NCBI GenBank assembly: GCA_010015655.1 | Contig: ML976656.1 | Span: forward strand, 750,137 to 801,607 | DNA from: Bimuria novae-zelandiae CBS 107.79 | Lineage: Eukaryota; Ascomycota; Dothideomycetes; Pleosporales; Didymosphaeriaceae | DNA length: 51,471 nucleotides | Direction of reading: 5' to 3' | Part shown: one piece after another, positions 34,007 to 45,545 of the stretch | Numbering within the stretch: the stretch's first letter is position 1 | Layout of the letters: every line of letters begins with the position of its first letter | Translations under genes and position numbers: made by a program | The notes under the pieces: model-generated | Database searches by the model: none | What the model was told of the DNA's origin: nothing | Seen by the model: the letters and a program-made list of their open reading frames with translations, nothing else

Positions 34007-36143
34007 TTACCTTCGAGTCATTACTGATAGCGAGAGCTTGGGGTTTCTCTCCACAGCAATCTGCAAATCTTCGTCGCTCTCAATCGGGTAATATTCGCCT
34101 TCCATTTCGTCCCTGTATTCAACAATCAATTCTTCGTCCTTTTCTGCGGGATGCTCCAGCGCTCTTCGTTCCTTCAATTTGGTGTAGAGATCGGAGAATC
34201 TGAGAGATAAAGGCATGCGAATGACAACACAGTTGTCCTCTTCGAACCACACCTTAATCTTCAGGGCTGAACCTACGCCTGTGCTCGTAGAACCAGACGT
34301 TGCTGAGAGCCCGGAATGCTGATGTTGTATCGGCGGTGGATTCAAGCCGCCTTGAGCACTACCCCTTGACATGCCTCGCTGGTGGTTCGGGAAGTTGGAT
34401 CCTGTCGAGTATGCAGTTTGTGGGGTGGTGGCCTGCAATTGATCCGCTGACGACTGTCGCGATGCGCCCTGGGATGGGTTCGAAGACTGGCCTGAAGTTT
34501 GCGAGAGGCGATTATAATCGTCGTGTGCCGCGACGTCCGGGTCAATTTCGTAATCGCCTTGCCTAGGTGCAAAAAAGCCCTTGACCAGATTACCACGGGT
34601 GATGTGCGGACCTAATCGTAATAGATTTTTTATGTACTCGTCGAGGTTAGCTCGACGCCCGTTGGAAATATTGTCGGTGACATATGTAACCGGTCCGGGC
34701 ATGAATGGTAATGTGCGCTCGCCTCCAGTCGTGCCAGCTTCCTGTGGGTAAGACGCGATGAGCTGGATCTGGAGGTCGTAGAAATCCTGGTACAATCTCT
34801 GCAGTTCCCAATGGCGACCATCTTCCATTTGACATTCGATAATGAACCAGAATATGTCGTCGGCGAAACAATATCGAGGCACAGTTGCTTTTACTGGTGC
34901 AAGCAGGTTCGAGCCGGATCCGCGATGGTCCTGGCGAGGCTGCTGTGCAAGGGAGCCACTGCGCGAATGAGATGAGACCTGCAGTAACGTTAGTTAGACA
35001 AATGCGGAAGCTGCTCATTAGGCAAAACCCACCGAACCGGCTCCTCCATAGCCACCGTTTGCTGCCCCGCCCGCCTGACTTTTGCTGCCCAGGCTCATTC
35101 GCTCCATACCTTGCTGGAGCGTCTGCTGCGAATTTGCCTCGAGTTTGCCTAATGGTATGCTGCCGTTCTTGTAGTCGGCCGCCATCCTTTTCCACTCTTC
35201 GACTTTTGGTACGCCTGCTCGCCGCACTGCTTCGTGTGGATCGGGCACAGCCTGCCCGGTGGTCATGTCTCGTATCTCGATGAAGGACACCGGTATCAGA
35301 CCAGGGCCACCGAGTCGGGTGATGGGTTTCGCAACGAACCATTCTGGGTTCGATTGAGCGATGACGATGATGGCCTCTCCTTCTTTGGCTTCCAGCTCGT
35401 CGGGTCGTTCTGCCTTGAAATCGTACATGACGATTCCGTAGACCATAGCGCCAGTGCCTTTGCCCATACCCATCATCGCCGCCATACCACCCATGCCGCC
35501 CATGCCGCCCATACCGCCCATACTACCCATGCCTCGCGACATTCTTCCTGCTGTCTGACTGCTGATATCTGTGCCAGTGGGGCTTGTGATGCTGCGTTCT
35601 TGGTAGCCGGAATCGTGGGGCGCGTTAGGCTGGTTTGCGGGCGTGGATTTGGCAGAGCCGGCGCTGTCGCGCACTGTCTTCCCAACCTCTGCAAAATACG
35701 TAACAGGGACTAACCCTCGCGTACCGTGGAGCGGGTTGCACGCCTCGTACCACTCTTTGTCGTCTTCGCGCCCGACGACGTGCAAGAAATCGCCCGTGGA
35801 AAAGCTGAGGAAGCCCGCGTTGGGCGCGGCGTCGGGCGGCCCAGAGTAGTCGTAGAGCGCTTTTATGACCTGCGTCGCGACTGTGTCAGCGAGGGAGGAT
35901 GCGCGCATGCGGGTGCCTGCGCGAGGGGGCTAGCAGCAAGTAACCGCTGGTCGAGGGGCGGGCAGCGACGACTCACCTTTTTGGGCGGCACGATGGCGAT
36001 GGCGTCCTTGGGCGGGATAGAAATATGGTGTGGCCGCGTATCTTTCTCCCCCTTCACTGATCGTCGAACGAACTGAAGCCCGTTAGCGCTGGTGATGGCA
36101 TGACTCGGCGGCGGTGAACAGGTTGGGCGGCGCGTACCTTCAT
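34007..36143 (-). CDS. BEM1: Bem1/Scd2-type polarity scaffold (SH3-SH3-PX-PB1)
   Basis: Four exons (36143-36138, 36072-35977, 35869-35033, 34978-34007) give 636 aa. The first exon codes only Met-Lys. SH3-1 spans about residues 35-95 (VIKALYDYSGPP to GLVPVTYF). SH3-2 is about 174-235 (YGIVMYDFKAERPDELEAKEG to GLIPVSFIE). PX is about 347-460 (RYCFADDIFWFIIEC, LPFMPGPVTYV). PB1 is about 553-630 (LKIKVWFEED with a basic Lys, and an acidic DEELIVEYRDEMEGEYY stretch). Bem1 links Cdc42, its exchange factor Cdc24 and PAK kinases at sites of polar growth, and its PX domain binds membrane phosphoinositides. A Gly/Met-rich tract lies just before SH3-2. The stop codon overlaps a GTAAGT donor, so a further exon is possible. 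Confidence 0.93.
35480..35540. repeat. 9-bp tandem repeat in BEM1 coding Met-Gly-Gly
   Basis: Imperfect copies of CATGCCGCC (plus strand) encode repeated GGM units at about residues 146-170 of the Bem1-like protein. In-frame units of nine bases let copy number change without a frameshift. Confidence 0.7.
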
Positions 36144-37936
36144 GGCTGGCGGGCGGGCTGGAGCGGTTGCTGGCGCGCGACAACAGCAGACTCGACGATG
36201 TTCGTTCTGTGCGGCTACGGGCGTGTGTGGGAATGCGCTGGTGAACGAGGGACAGCTGCAGCGCCCAGGATGGGAACCGGCAGGCTGGCCGGGGTTTGCT
36301 TGGGCCGCGTGGGGAGTCGCCTTGAGGAAATGAGGCTGCGGCTCGCCCGGGGACGTGCGCGGGAGATGCGCAATGTAGTTGCAGTGAAGGTACTGTAGGG
36401 CTGCAGGCGCTCGGTGGAGTCGTTCCTGCCTTGCAGTATAAAAGCAGTCGAGGAGGCAAGACGAGGGAGAGTTTCTCTGTCTATGCGTTCCACCACTACT
36501 TTACGCAAGCCGCAGGGCTAGCTCTCCGCCGCTCTGCCGTGGCTGATACCGCAGCAATCGGACAAGGGCCGGCGGCGCAGCAGGGTGAATTGTCTTTGTT
36601 GGCGGGATTCCGAGGCTGCGTGACGACAGCGACAAGACAATGAAGGTCCCAAGGAATGAAAACTTGCAACGCCCGACGGAACAGTGGAGACGCCCACGAG
36701 ATCCGGGCTTCCACTCGACGCCTTGTCGGACCCTACTAGCAGATGCAGGTCCGCTTGTGAGGCGCTGTAGTCTGCAGCATTCATCCGTGTAAATTGTGCC
36801 CTCGAACCCAATAGAAGCCCTCAAAAATAAGAACTACATCTCGCGCCATGCCCAATGAGTATCTCTGTCGAGAATTCAAGTTCATGCCTTTACTACACTA
36901 CTTTATCACCATGAAACTTCGAGATTACCCACCAGGACATAGCACTTTCTCGTGCAACCAAAGTCCGTTGTCTTCGGCATTGTGCCAGGATTTGCCCATC
37001 CGGAACCACCATCTCAGCCTCTCCAAAATTGGCACGCACACACGCGACCCGTCCACTGGTTCCGCCCGCATGCTACGCGCTGCGTATAGCATCGTGACAC
37101 TTGTGAACCAGTGCATTTATTGTCTACATTCTCTGCATGCGCCTCCAGCTCGATGAGGAATCGAAGCGCCATTACAATGTTCTAGTCCAACGAATCGCGG
37201 TCCGCAACGCCATTATCGCCACCCTATTGGTCATGCCAGCGCCTCGTACGAAAACCACAAAGGACATTCCCACCGCAGTCGATCGACTGTTGCACAGAGT
37301 GCCGTCCATCGTGACCCTGCTCCCAGCAGATGTCACTCTTCGAAGAAGAACCGTTGCGTAGTGCGAGAGTGTCCGGGCCAATGAACACGGCGGATAAATA
37401 CTTGCCTAATTGGGATATTGAACAGTCATGCTGAAATCCTATCCGTAGTCCAACGTGTATATCGGACATTTCTTCAGCCGCCTGCGCCCGCGAGTTCGAG
37501 ACCAAGGATCCATGTACCCGAATACCGAAAATGTCATCACATCCCTACTGCCCATCCGGCCATCCTCCTCTAATCATCCACCTCATTCCAGATCATCCCA
37601 CTATTGCAGATATGACGTACGAAGGGGCTCGACTTAACCCTACTTCGATGTGGAGTAGACGAGGGGAAAGTGTTCCGAAGCGTCTAATGTTTGAGAGTTG
37701 GGTGCTAGACCGTCCACATCGCATCGCATTGAGCGGCTTCCCCGCGTTCCGGTCGGTTGCGAACACGAAACGAAATGAAGGTTACCGGGTGATCGCTGTA
37801 TGAATGCTTGCGTAGGCCTCAGGGCGACCAGAGTGGTGACGTGGGATTGTGGCGCAGGGTATCGTGCAATTAAAAAAGGATGCTAGGAGAAGATAGGAAT
37901 TTCGAAGTTAGATGTGCCGTTGATATCGTTGTCAGC
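36144..37936. other. Intergenic 1.8 kb, no gene recognised
   Basis: This span holds the BEM1 promoter and the THP3 3' end. Overlapping open frames on both strands (for example 36114-36398, 36431-36643, 36848-37156 and 37224-37505) lack motifs. A long leader or extra upstream regulation of the polarity gene is possible but not shown. Confidence 0.45.
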
Positions 37937-39565
37937 TCATATTTGGCCTTTGATGTCTACCCGGGCGAACGCTGCTTGACGAAGGCTCTCGAAGGTGGAA
38001 GCGGCCTCCTTCACTTTGACACGTAATTGTACAGCATCATGCTCGTCGACTTTCTTTTCGATGGCGTAGGATGCACCGTGGGACTCGAGGAATTCACGGC
38101 ATTCATCATCGCTGCCAAATTGGAGCTCATCGGTGACGTAACGAAGCGCGACAGTTATAAAGCTGTCTCTTGTTAGTAAACGCGTAATAGGAATTGGACA
38201 ATATACGTACGCTCTAGAGATATTAGCGAGAGCATGCAGGCGCTCACGCTCGATAAACATGTCCATCAAGTATCCGCCCATATGAGGCGCGACTGAATAA
38301 AGTCTAAAGAACTTGTGGTAGTTGCCAACAGCCAATGATGAGCGCACGTCAAGTGCATGTTTGATTTCCGGTTTAGTTTTGTCTGCTGGGGTTAATTCTG
38401 CCAACAAGTCGTTCATGTCGGTCTTGTTGCACGTGTATACGAAGTAGAGGATGCGATACGCTGTGAACTCGTCCGGTTTGCCAGGCAAATTTTGCGCATA
38501 CAGTGCCTTCAGCTGCGTCTGACACTGATTATACTCACCCATATCCCCCTGCTCCAGTGCGATCCGAGCGTGCGTCTCGTACACCTTGACGGTGAAGTCG
38601 TTTTTGATGTGCTGTACGGTAAGATCTTGACGCAGAGATTTGAATTGGTTACACATGTAGCCGTAGTTTTTGTCCGTCCTCCACTTCTTTCTGAGCATGG
38701 CGAGCGTCTTCTCAAGTACAGGTTGAGGTCGCACAGTCTCGGGCTTAGGAGGCGCTGTCAAACGGAAGTAGCTCTTTTCGAGACTCATATTGGTACCGAC
38801 GCAAGGAGCAGTGTCCATATCGGCGTCTGGGTCGGGCTTCGGGGAGCTCCATGGTGGGGTCGTGTTATTGCCGTTTTTGCCAAGCTGGAAGCGCTGTTTT
38901 CGCTTCTCCAGATCAGCTTGGTCGAACTTACTTGACAGATCCCCAGACAGTGCATTTTTCTTGTGACGCTTTTCGTTGGGGCCGTTCGTGAAAGTGATGC
39001 GAGATTCTAAGTTAGTACGGCGCCAAGGGGGGATGGACGCATCTGCTGAACCTGACAGTTCGGTCTTGTCTTGCGACTTGCGCTTCTTGGATTGAGGAGT
39101 GTCAACGGCGGCATTACCGAGGCCGCTGTGGGGAGAGAAGAGAGTATTTTGCTGGGCCAGTGCCTTTGCAGCCGCGCGCTCGTCCCGTATAATTTCCTGG
39201 GGCAGTGGATATGTGGGCCAATCAAGGCTTTCAAGCTGGCTACGCTCCGCGAAGAAACTGATAATCTCCCTCAATTTCATCGTGATATCGTCCTTAGAGA
39301 TACCGGCGATGGCATTTCCAACTTCGAAGGCACGGCCGACGTATTCGCGAACCGGCGGCGGCCACTCAACCTTTGCGGGTTTCGCGGGAGGTGCACTTGC
39401 TGCCTGAGACGGAGTGTCAAACCGAGATCTGTGCATCGGAATGTCGCTGTCACGTACTGCCGGCGGCGGAGGTCGCGCCAGGGTTGTGCGGACGGCGACG
39501 GGATTGTAAGCCGGAGGTGGGAGCGGGCTCGACCAGGCCACGCTGGATGTTGGGTTTGGCAACAT
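37937..39565 (-). CDS. THP3: Thp3/LENG8-like SAC3/GANP-domain protein
   Basis: Two exons (39565-38211, 38162-37937) give 526 aa. The 48-nt intron has a TTACTAAC branch and restores NISRA/FITVALRYVTDELQF. The N-terminus opens MLPNPTSSVAWSSPLPPPAYNP and stays disordered, with a basic patch SKKRKSQDK. The folded part begins RSYFRLT-like (KSYFRLTAPPKPETVRP) and contains YGYMCNQFKSLRQDLTVQHIKNDFTVKVYETHARIALEQGD, the core of the SAC3/GANP domain, followed by a PCI-like winged end. The yeast homologue acts with Csn12 in transcription elongation and mRNA maturation. The longer frame starting at TTG 39592 is not used; ATG 39565 begins the conserved N-terminus. Confidence 0.9.
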   Translation of the reverse strand: MLPNPTSSVAWSSPLPPPAYNPVAVRTTLARPPPPAVRDSDIPMHRSRFDTPSQAASAPPAKPAKVEWPPPVREYVGRAFEVGNAIAGISKDDITMKLREIISFFAERSQLESLDWPTYPLPQEIIRDERAAAKALAQQNTLFSPHSGLGNAAVDTPQSKKRKSQDKTELSGSADASIPPWRRTNLESRITFTNGPNEKRHKKNALSGDLSSKFDQADLEKRKQRFQLGKNGNNTTPPWSSPKPDPDADMDTAPCVGTNMSLEKSYFRLTAPPKPETVRPQPVLEKTLAMLRKKWRTDKNYGYMCNQFKSLRQDLTVQHIKNDFTVKVYETHARIALEQGDMGEYNQCQTQLKALYAQNLPGKPDEFTAYRILYFVYTCNKTDMNDLLAELTPADKTKPEIKHALDVRSSLAVGNYHKFFRLYSVAPHMGGYLMDMFIERERLHALANISRAYVYCPIPITRLLTRDSFITVALRYVTDELQFGSDDECREFLESHGASYAIEKKVDEHDAVQLRVKVKEAASTFESLRQAAFARVDIKGQI

Positions 39566-39853
39566 CGCGATGCCGAGACAATTGAAACGCAAAGGAAACA
39601 GCAGTTATAGATTAGGTGGTGGGTAGCTTAAGGGTGAGGGTAAGAGGGTGGTGCCGTGGTCAGCGAGAAGGCGGGAGATAGGCGGTTGATGTGTTGCGTT
39701 CGGAGCGTGCGTGCCAAGTTGCACTTACCCTACCTGGACGCGCCAATGGCGAGGAGGGGCTGGTGTGAATCAACGGTTGGACTCGTCGCAAACCGCGCTT
39801 CGTGCTTCGAGCTCTCGCAGCTACAGGCAACACTATCCCGATGCATAGACTGG
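39566..39853. promoter_or_regulatory. Shared divergent promoter THP3/VPS36
   Basis: Only 288 bp separate the two divergent start codons, so both promoters must lie here. No TATA-like element stands out. Confidence 0.5.
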
Positions 39854-41759
39854 ATGTTCCTGAATCAGCTCGACCTAACAACGGCACTGCGCCCGTCTTT
39901 GCTGCCGGAAGAGACGCTCTTATTTGTGCAAGATGCTGTTGGCTTGTATGAGGGGTACGTGATTGCCCGCGTGCCTGCTGCTTGCTCAACACCTTTGACC
40001 GTTGACATAGCAAATTGAAGATCCCGCAATACCAGAATGGACAGGCGTACTTAACGTCGCATAGAGTGTGCTATGTGGATCACAGTGAACCGCGTAGGAA
40101 CTCGGTAGCTATATTCCTCAAAGACGTAGAGCGTCCAGAGTTCTACGTAAGCTATGTACAGCTCAATAGATCTAAGTGCGCATAGCTCACTATTCGCAGG
40201 CTGGTTTCCTCAAGTCGTCCCCGAAAATCACCCTCTACCCTAAGCCATCCAAGCAGCTCACTCGGGGCACTGCAGTCGCAACGGGCAATGCAGCGAACAC
40301 GCCGGACGGACGGGGGAGCCCAGCGCCCGCAGCTATTCCTTCAGTCAGCGCGACCTGGGTCTGCCCAATATGCTCCTTCTCAAATCCAGTCCCGTCGAAC
40401 TTCGACCCCGCGACTGCGAACGCTCGCACACCATTGCCTCCGTGTCTTGCGTGCGGGATAAAGCCTCCACTGGTGCATGTGGTCAAGGCCGCAATATCTG
40501 CCATGTCCAACCGGGAGGCATCAACATTGCCACCACCTTATAGTGCAGGGCCGTCGACTACTACTGCCGCAGGGAGTGGAAATCAGGCCATTTCTGGGTC
40601 GGGCTCAATTTCCTGCCCACGATGCACGTTCCAAAACCACCCTTCATTGGCGTCCTGTGAAATGTGTGGAGCATCTCTCGGATCTGCGACAGACAAGCGG
40701 CTTGACATAGCTCCAGAAATCGGACAAGCCGCCTCTCCAGGTCCGTCACTTACCGGTCCGCTGAAGGACGAGACTATCCAGTCCATAAAATTCTCTTTCC
40801 GCGCTGGTGGCGAGAAGATCTTCTTCGAGAGATTGAAGAACGCGCTTGTGCAGCGGAAATGGCTTCTCCAAAGCGCACCGCCCATCCCAAAACCACGACC
40901 GGCATCGGGGTCATTTGAAGACGGTTACTCGGCCAATACAGACGCGCCCGTCGCCAATCCTGAACGGAGTAAAGTAGTCGGCATAGCGGGTCTAGAACGA
41001 AGAGGTCTTGAGCAGCGAAAGAACAACGAAGCCATGATTGGCAGCGCCTTCGAAGACCTCGAGGCTCTCATGACGTCCGCTAAGGAAATCATTGCTCTTG
41101 CCGAGCAGTTCTCTTCCCAAGCAAACCTGGGCACTAATGGAAGTACCGAAGCAAGTGCCCTGGCATCACAATCAGCCTCTGCGCTCGGGCTGGTAACCAC
41201 CAAAGACATGCTCGGCTCAGGGTCCGAATCTCTCTACGTCTCGGAACTATCGAGGAATCTTGCAGAATGGCTGACCGACGACACACGAGGCATACTGCGC
41301 AAGGAAGGCGGCATCGTTACGCTGGTCGATCTCTGGGCTGTCTTCAACCGTGCGAGAGGTGGCGTGGAGCTAGTCAGTCCCGCAGATTTTGAGAAGGCGG
41401 CGCGGATGTGGGATAAGTTAAAGTTACCCGTTCGACTCCGGCAGTTTAAGAGTGGGCTCCTCGTAGTCCAAGGCCGTGATCGCACCGACGAGAAGACCAT
41501 TGCTAGCTTACTTGCATGGCTCAAAGAACTTCACAGCAGCCCTACAGCGACGACCGCGCTGTGGGACGTACAGACATTTGGCAAAGGCGTCACGGCGCAG
41601 GAAACTGCCGAGAGATTTGGATGGAGCGTCGGCGTTGCCACCGAAGAGCTTGAGATGGCCGAAGAGGCTGGTGCCTTGTGTCGCGAACAGGGTCTGGATG
41701 GCATCAGATTCTGGGAAAACTGGCTGGTCAAGATGCCGTTCCAATCTTTGCCTACATAA
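39854..41759 (+). CDS. VPS36: ESCRT-II subunit Vps36 (GLUE domain with NZF insertion)
   Basis: Three exons (39854-39954, 40011-40146, 40200-41759) give 598 aa. The first half of the GLUE domain is LLPEETLLFVQDAVGLYEGKLKIPQYQNGQAYLTSHRVCYVD. It is interrupted by two zinc fingers, one CPIC...CLAC with a long spacing (about residues 133-160) and one canonical NZF, CPRCTFQNHPSLASCEMC. GLUE then resumes with IKFSFRAGGEKIFFERLKNAL. The C-terminus holds the two winged helices (MLGSGSESLYVSELSRNLAEWL, ETAERFGWSVGVATEELEMAEEAG). ESCRT-II sorts ubiquitinated cargo into multivesicular endosomes, and GLUE/NZF bind lipid and ubiquitin. Introns of 56 and 53 nt were placed by restored motifs. Confidence 0.95.
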
Positions 41760-42650
41760 AGTATTACAAATGTTCAATGAATTTTCAAGCCTGTTGTGGA
41801 GCCCTGAGATATCTGGATGCCGGTGTTCTGCTGCTTGACGTGACAAAGCCTCAATGCGGGTTTCTAAACACACCTGCGCCCATTCCACCAAAACTAGAAG
41901 GGACACGATACCAGCCTCTCACGCCCTCGAAAAAGTCGCAGATAGCGCACTAACTATCTCCTCCCAGAACTAACCAATGTACGTCAAGTCATCCCAGGCC
42001 AATTTGTGACTATTTCCGGGGCGTGAGAGACAAGCCCTCGGGCTGCCGACACGTCAGTGACCATGTAGCTCGACTATCTGTACAAGAGTCTCCTATCCAC
42101 CGCCTAGACCAATGAATGAGTCACTGGTATCGAGACATATCAAAGCTTTGGAGTTGAATATCGAAACAAGTCAACGCAGAGTTGTCGGTTGGGAGTTGAG
42201 AAGTAACATCTACGGCTGAATACGGCGTAACAATCATACTCTCCTTTGTGAGCAGAGCTCATTATAGCCCATGAAGGCATGGTGTAGCAGGATGTCGTCC
42301 AACTAGCATGTTTATGGTTCAACTCTCAGGGAGGGGGGACTCTAATCGACCCGTCAGTTGCGAGCTAAGATTGAAGCAGTAGCTGAGGCGTGTGAGCAGT
42401 GCAATATCGATGCAGTTAATGGGGCAGTAGTCAACGTATCAACCGCCCCCTGAGACTACTTATTCCGCAGTGGATGATCACCAGTCATCACGGTGCAGTA
42501 CGACGCTGACGGGACGAAATCGCATAAAATCTTGTATCTAGGTTCTTTAATCTATACCAGATCTCAAACGCCGCACTCTGCCGATACCACTTTTCTATAT
42601 CCAAAGCTGAAGATCATGGTTTTTGAAAGGCACTGTACACATCTCCCTTC
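41760..42650. other. Intergenic between convergent genes
   Basis: About 890 bp between the VPS36 and PRO1 stops. There is no supported coding frame and nothing repeated was noticed. Confidence 0.45.
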
Positions 42651-44302
42651 TCAATGTACCTCCGCCGCCGCTCCACCCTCCACATTCGCACTCTTTCCAA
42701 AACTCGGCGTGTTCGGCCTACTCTTTTCCACGCCAAAAAACGCAATGTTCTCCCGCAGCGCCACATACTCGCTGTCCGCATACCCAAGCGCATCATGAAT
42801 CTGCGTGCTATGCAGCCCCTTAATTCTCTTAATCTCGCTCGCCGAATAGTTGACCACCGCGCGGCCAATCTCCAAGGGAGCGGGGTCGTGCAGCTCGTAC
42901 AGCGGGGGCCCGTCACGGATGATCGAGGACGAGGACATCGAATGTGTTAGGGCAGGATGTGAGTAAGGGGCGTGTCCCGCGTTGAGGACGGGGTGGGCAG
43001 CTGTGCGCGCGGGCACTGGAGCTATGGGTGTCGTGGGCTTGGGCTGCACCTTTGGACTGGTAGGATCTTTGATGGGGAGTCGCTTGACGACTACGAGGCG
43101 AACAGCTTCTTGCTGGGCGAAGTGGCCGTCTACGTCTACGATACCAACAGGGAGGAGGCCGGCTTTGTCGGAGAGGGCTTTCCAGGCGCCGTTGTCGATG
43201 TATATTGTTCCGTGTGGCGCGAGACCGTGCAGGATCCAGAAGTAGCGGTCCCGGATGGGTTGGGAAATAGGGAGGAAGCGGGTGTGTAGCGGGACCTGTG
43301 CCGTGTCGGTTTCTGGCGAAGGCGTTCGCGCCGGTGCGAATTGAGGCGAGGATATGTCGTGGTTCGAGTTCTGTAGGCTTAAAGTGGCCGTTTGCGCCAC
43401 GGGCACGCCGTCGTCTGGGAAGTTTATTACACTGTTACGGCTCGATGAGCGTGCCAGTCTCTGCGATTCTGCATGCTTGATTATAGCGGCGATGTTGCCC
43501 GGCTTGCTTGACTTCGTGATGATAGTCGTTACGCCCGCGCTTGTTGCCAACCTTGCTGCTACAATCTTCGTGCTCATGCCCCCGGTTCCTAACGACGACC
43601 CAGCGCTGCTGACATCGGCTTCTAAATCTGCGATGTCCTCGACCACTTCGATTGGCTTCGCATTCGGGTTCTTCCGGGGGTTTGTGTCGTAGAGACAGTC
43701 GACGTCTGTCATTAGGAAGAGGTAGTCTGCTTGCACCATGCCCGCTGTAATGGCACTGAGCGTGTCGTTGTCACCAAACTTGATTTCCGTGACAGCTAGC
43801 GTATCGTTCTCATTCACAACGGGTATGACACCCATGTGTAGCAGTTCGAAGAAGGTGTTCTGTGCATTCTGGTATTGCGTCCGGTCCGCTATATCGTTTC
43901 GCGTAAGCAGTATTTGCGCAATCGGTTGCCGCATGTGCCCGAACAGCTGGTCCCAAAGGCTCATGAGCCTACACTGGCCAATGGCAGCGAGCGCCTGCAC
44001 TTGTGGCAGGTGTTTCGGTCGCCTGTCGAGGTCCATTCGTCGCAGGCCCACGCCGATGGCGCCGGAGGAGACCAGCACAACACGATGCCCATCTTTATGA
44101 AGCTTTACAGCTGTTTCGACGATGAGGGTGAGGGTCGATAGCAGCGGCTCGTGCGTCTTCTCGTCGACGATCGAGGAAGTACCTGTGTCGCGTTGGTAAG
44201 TTATTCTGGGCTCTGTGAATTGTGGGGTAGGTGTACAAGAAGTTTACCGAGCTTGATGACGATGGTGAGCTGTCCTGGATGTCTCTTCATATGGAAAGCC
44301 AT
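42651..44302 (-). CDS. PRO1: Glutamate 5-kinase (gamma-glutamyl kinase) with PUA domain
   Basis: Two exons (44302-44248, 44182-42651) give 528 aa. The 65-nt intron restores TIVIKLG/TSSIVDEKT, the start of the amino-acid kinase domain. Further landmarks are VLVSSGAIGVGLRRM, VIPVVNENDTLAV, IKFGDNDTLSAITAGMVQADYLFLMTDVDCLYDTNP and GTGGMSTKI. The C-terminal PUA domain (GLLPVGIVDVDGHFAQQEAVRLV to HSTQIHDALGYADSEYVALRENI) is interrupted by a Pro/Ser-rich linker of about 80 residues; a second disordered insert lies between kinase and PUA. The enzyme phosphorylates glutamate in the first step of proline synthesis and is normally feedback-inhibited by proline. Length is larger than yeast Pro1 (428 aa) because of these inserts. 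Confidence 0.95.
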
Positions 44303-44576
44303 GGTGAACTATGTTCCCACTGCATGCGAGGCCCAATGGGAGTATTTAAGTATCCTCAAGGTGCGCTACGTGTTGCCCTTCTTTGTGGTGCTGGCTACTA
44401 TGACTGCGTGAGGGCAACAATTGGCTTTCCCCACCGCCTTTACAGGCGACCAATCAAAAGCTCCGAGCTCCTCCGCAATCCCATCTTTTTGCGGGAAACG
44501 CGCCCTTTGCCGGTTACGATCTTCAACTCCCACGCGCTACGCTTTCCGTCACGTATACCCTGTGTCCGACGGAAAT
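44303..44576. promoter_or_regulatory. Shared divergent promoter PRO1/ATP23
   Basis: A 274-bp gap between divergent start codons. The 3' part (44421-44576) is open in the ATP23 frame but has no ATG; see the findings. Confidence 0.45.
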
Positions 44577-45545
44577 ATGTCGAAGCAAGAAGATGCGCCC
44601 GATGGCGTGCCCAACTCCGCGAGCGAGATGCCACCGCCAAAGCCAGAAGCTCCCAAACTCGACCCTATATACTACACATGGAGCAGCACCTTCTCCATTT
44701 TGATGGGACGCTATGTGACGGGCAACCGCGATTTTTCGCTCGAGCGGAAGTACTTCGAAGAGATGGACGCTGCAAAAGCAGAAGCGTATTGCAAGCGCTG
44801 CGAAACCAACCGCGACTACCTCCTCCAATATTCGCCCATCGTCAAATTCATGAAGGATGAAGTGGGCAAGCTGGGCGGCGATTTGAATGCAAAGAACATA
44901 CACTGCAGAATGTGCACAGCGGAACAGAGCGGAGGCTTCCACATCGACCATGGGATCATGTTGTGCGCAAACAAGTTCCGGAATCGTGGACATCAAGAAG
45001 ATACAATGGCACATGAGATGGTACACGCCTGGGATCACCTGAAGTGGAAGGTTGAGGACAACAATTTGAGGCATCAAGCCTGCTTGGAGGTATGGTTGAT
45101 TCCATTCTTGGCTATAGGCTCTTTCACATCTCCAGCTATCTAATAACTCTTGCATCCTCCCCATGATGCTAGAGATACAAAGCTGGAGGAAAGCAAATGC
45201 ATTGCGTTTTCCGAACGCGGACTGCTGATCAGGCTCCGCAAGGGAGACTTCTGCTACAGGCAACCTTGTTCTCAAACCACGCTTAAGCTTGGGAACATAG
45301 TGCTGACCGTACGCTAGATCCGAGCCTCCACCCTCTCGGGCGAGTGCCGCTTCTCCCGCGAATTCTTCACCAAGAACCAATGGCGCATAACGGAACAACT
45401 GCAAAACTGCGTACGGCGACGCGCAACGCTTTCCATGATGGCGCGGCCTGGCGTCAAGAACGACGTGCACGCTGCAAAGATTGTGAACGAAGTTTGGGAA
45501 AGCTGCTTCAACGATACGAGACCTTTCGACGAAATATACCGGTGA
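44577..45545 (+). CDS. ATP23: Mitochondrial inner-membrane metalloprotease Atp23
   Basis: Two exons (44577-45089, 45318-45545) give 246 aa. The catalytic zinc motif HEMVH is at residues 146-150 (context [26 protein letters not shown]). It is preceded by the family Cys-rich block [16 protein letters not shown] and [23 protein letters not shown]. The second exon encodes [22 protein letters not shown] and the conserved end [27 protein letters not shown]. Atp23 processes the mitochondrial Atp6 precursor and assists ATP synthase assembly in the intermembrane space. The intron is 228 nt, long for this window. ATG 44577 is the first in-frame ATG. Confidence 0.94.

Noticed and set aside
34647..35342. 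A 231-codon minus-strand frame inside BEM1
   Set aside because: Frame-shifted reading across two BEM1 exons; the SH3, PX and PB1 domains define the true frame.
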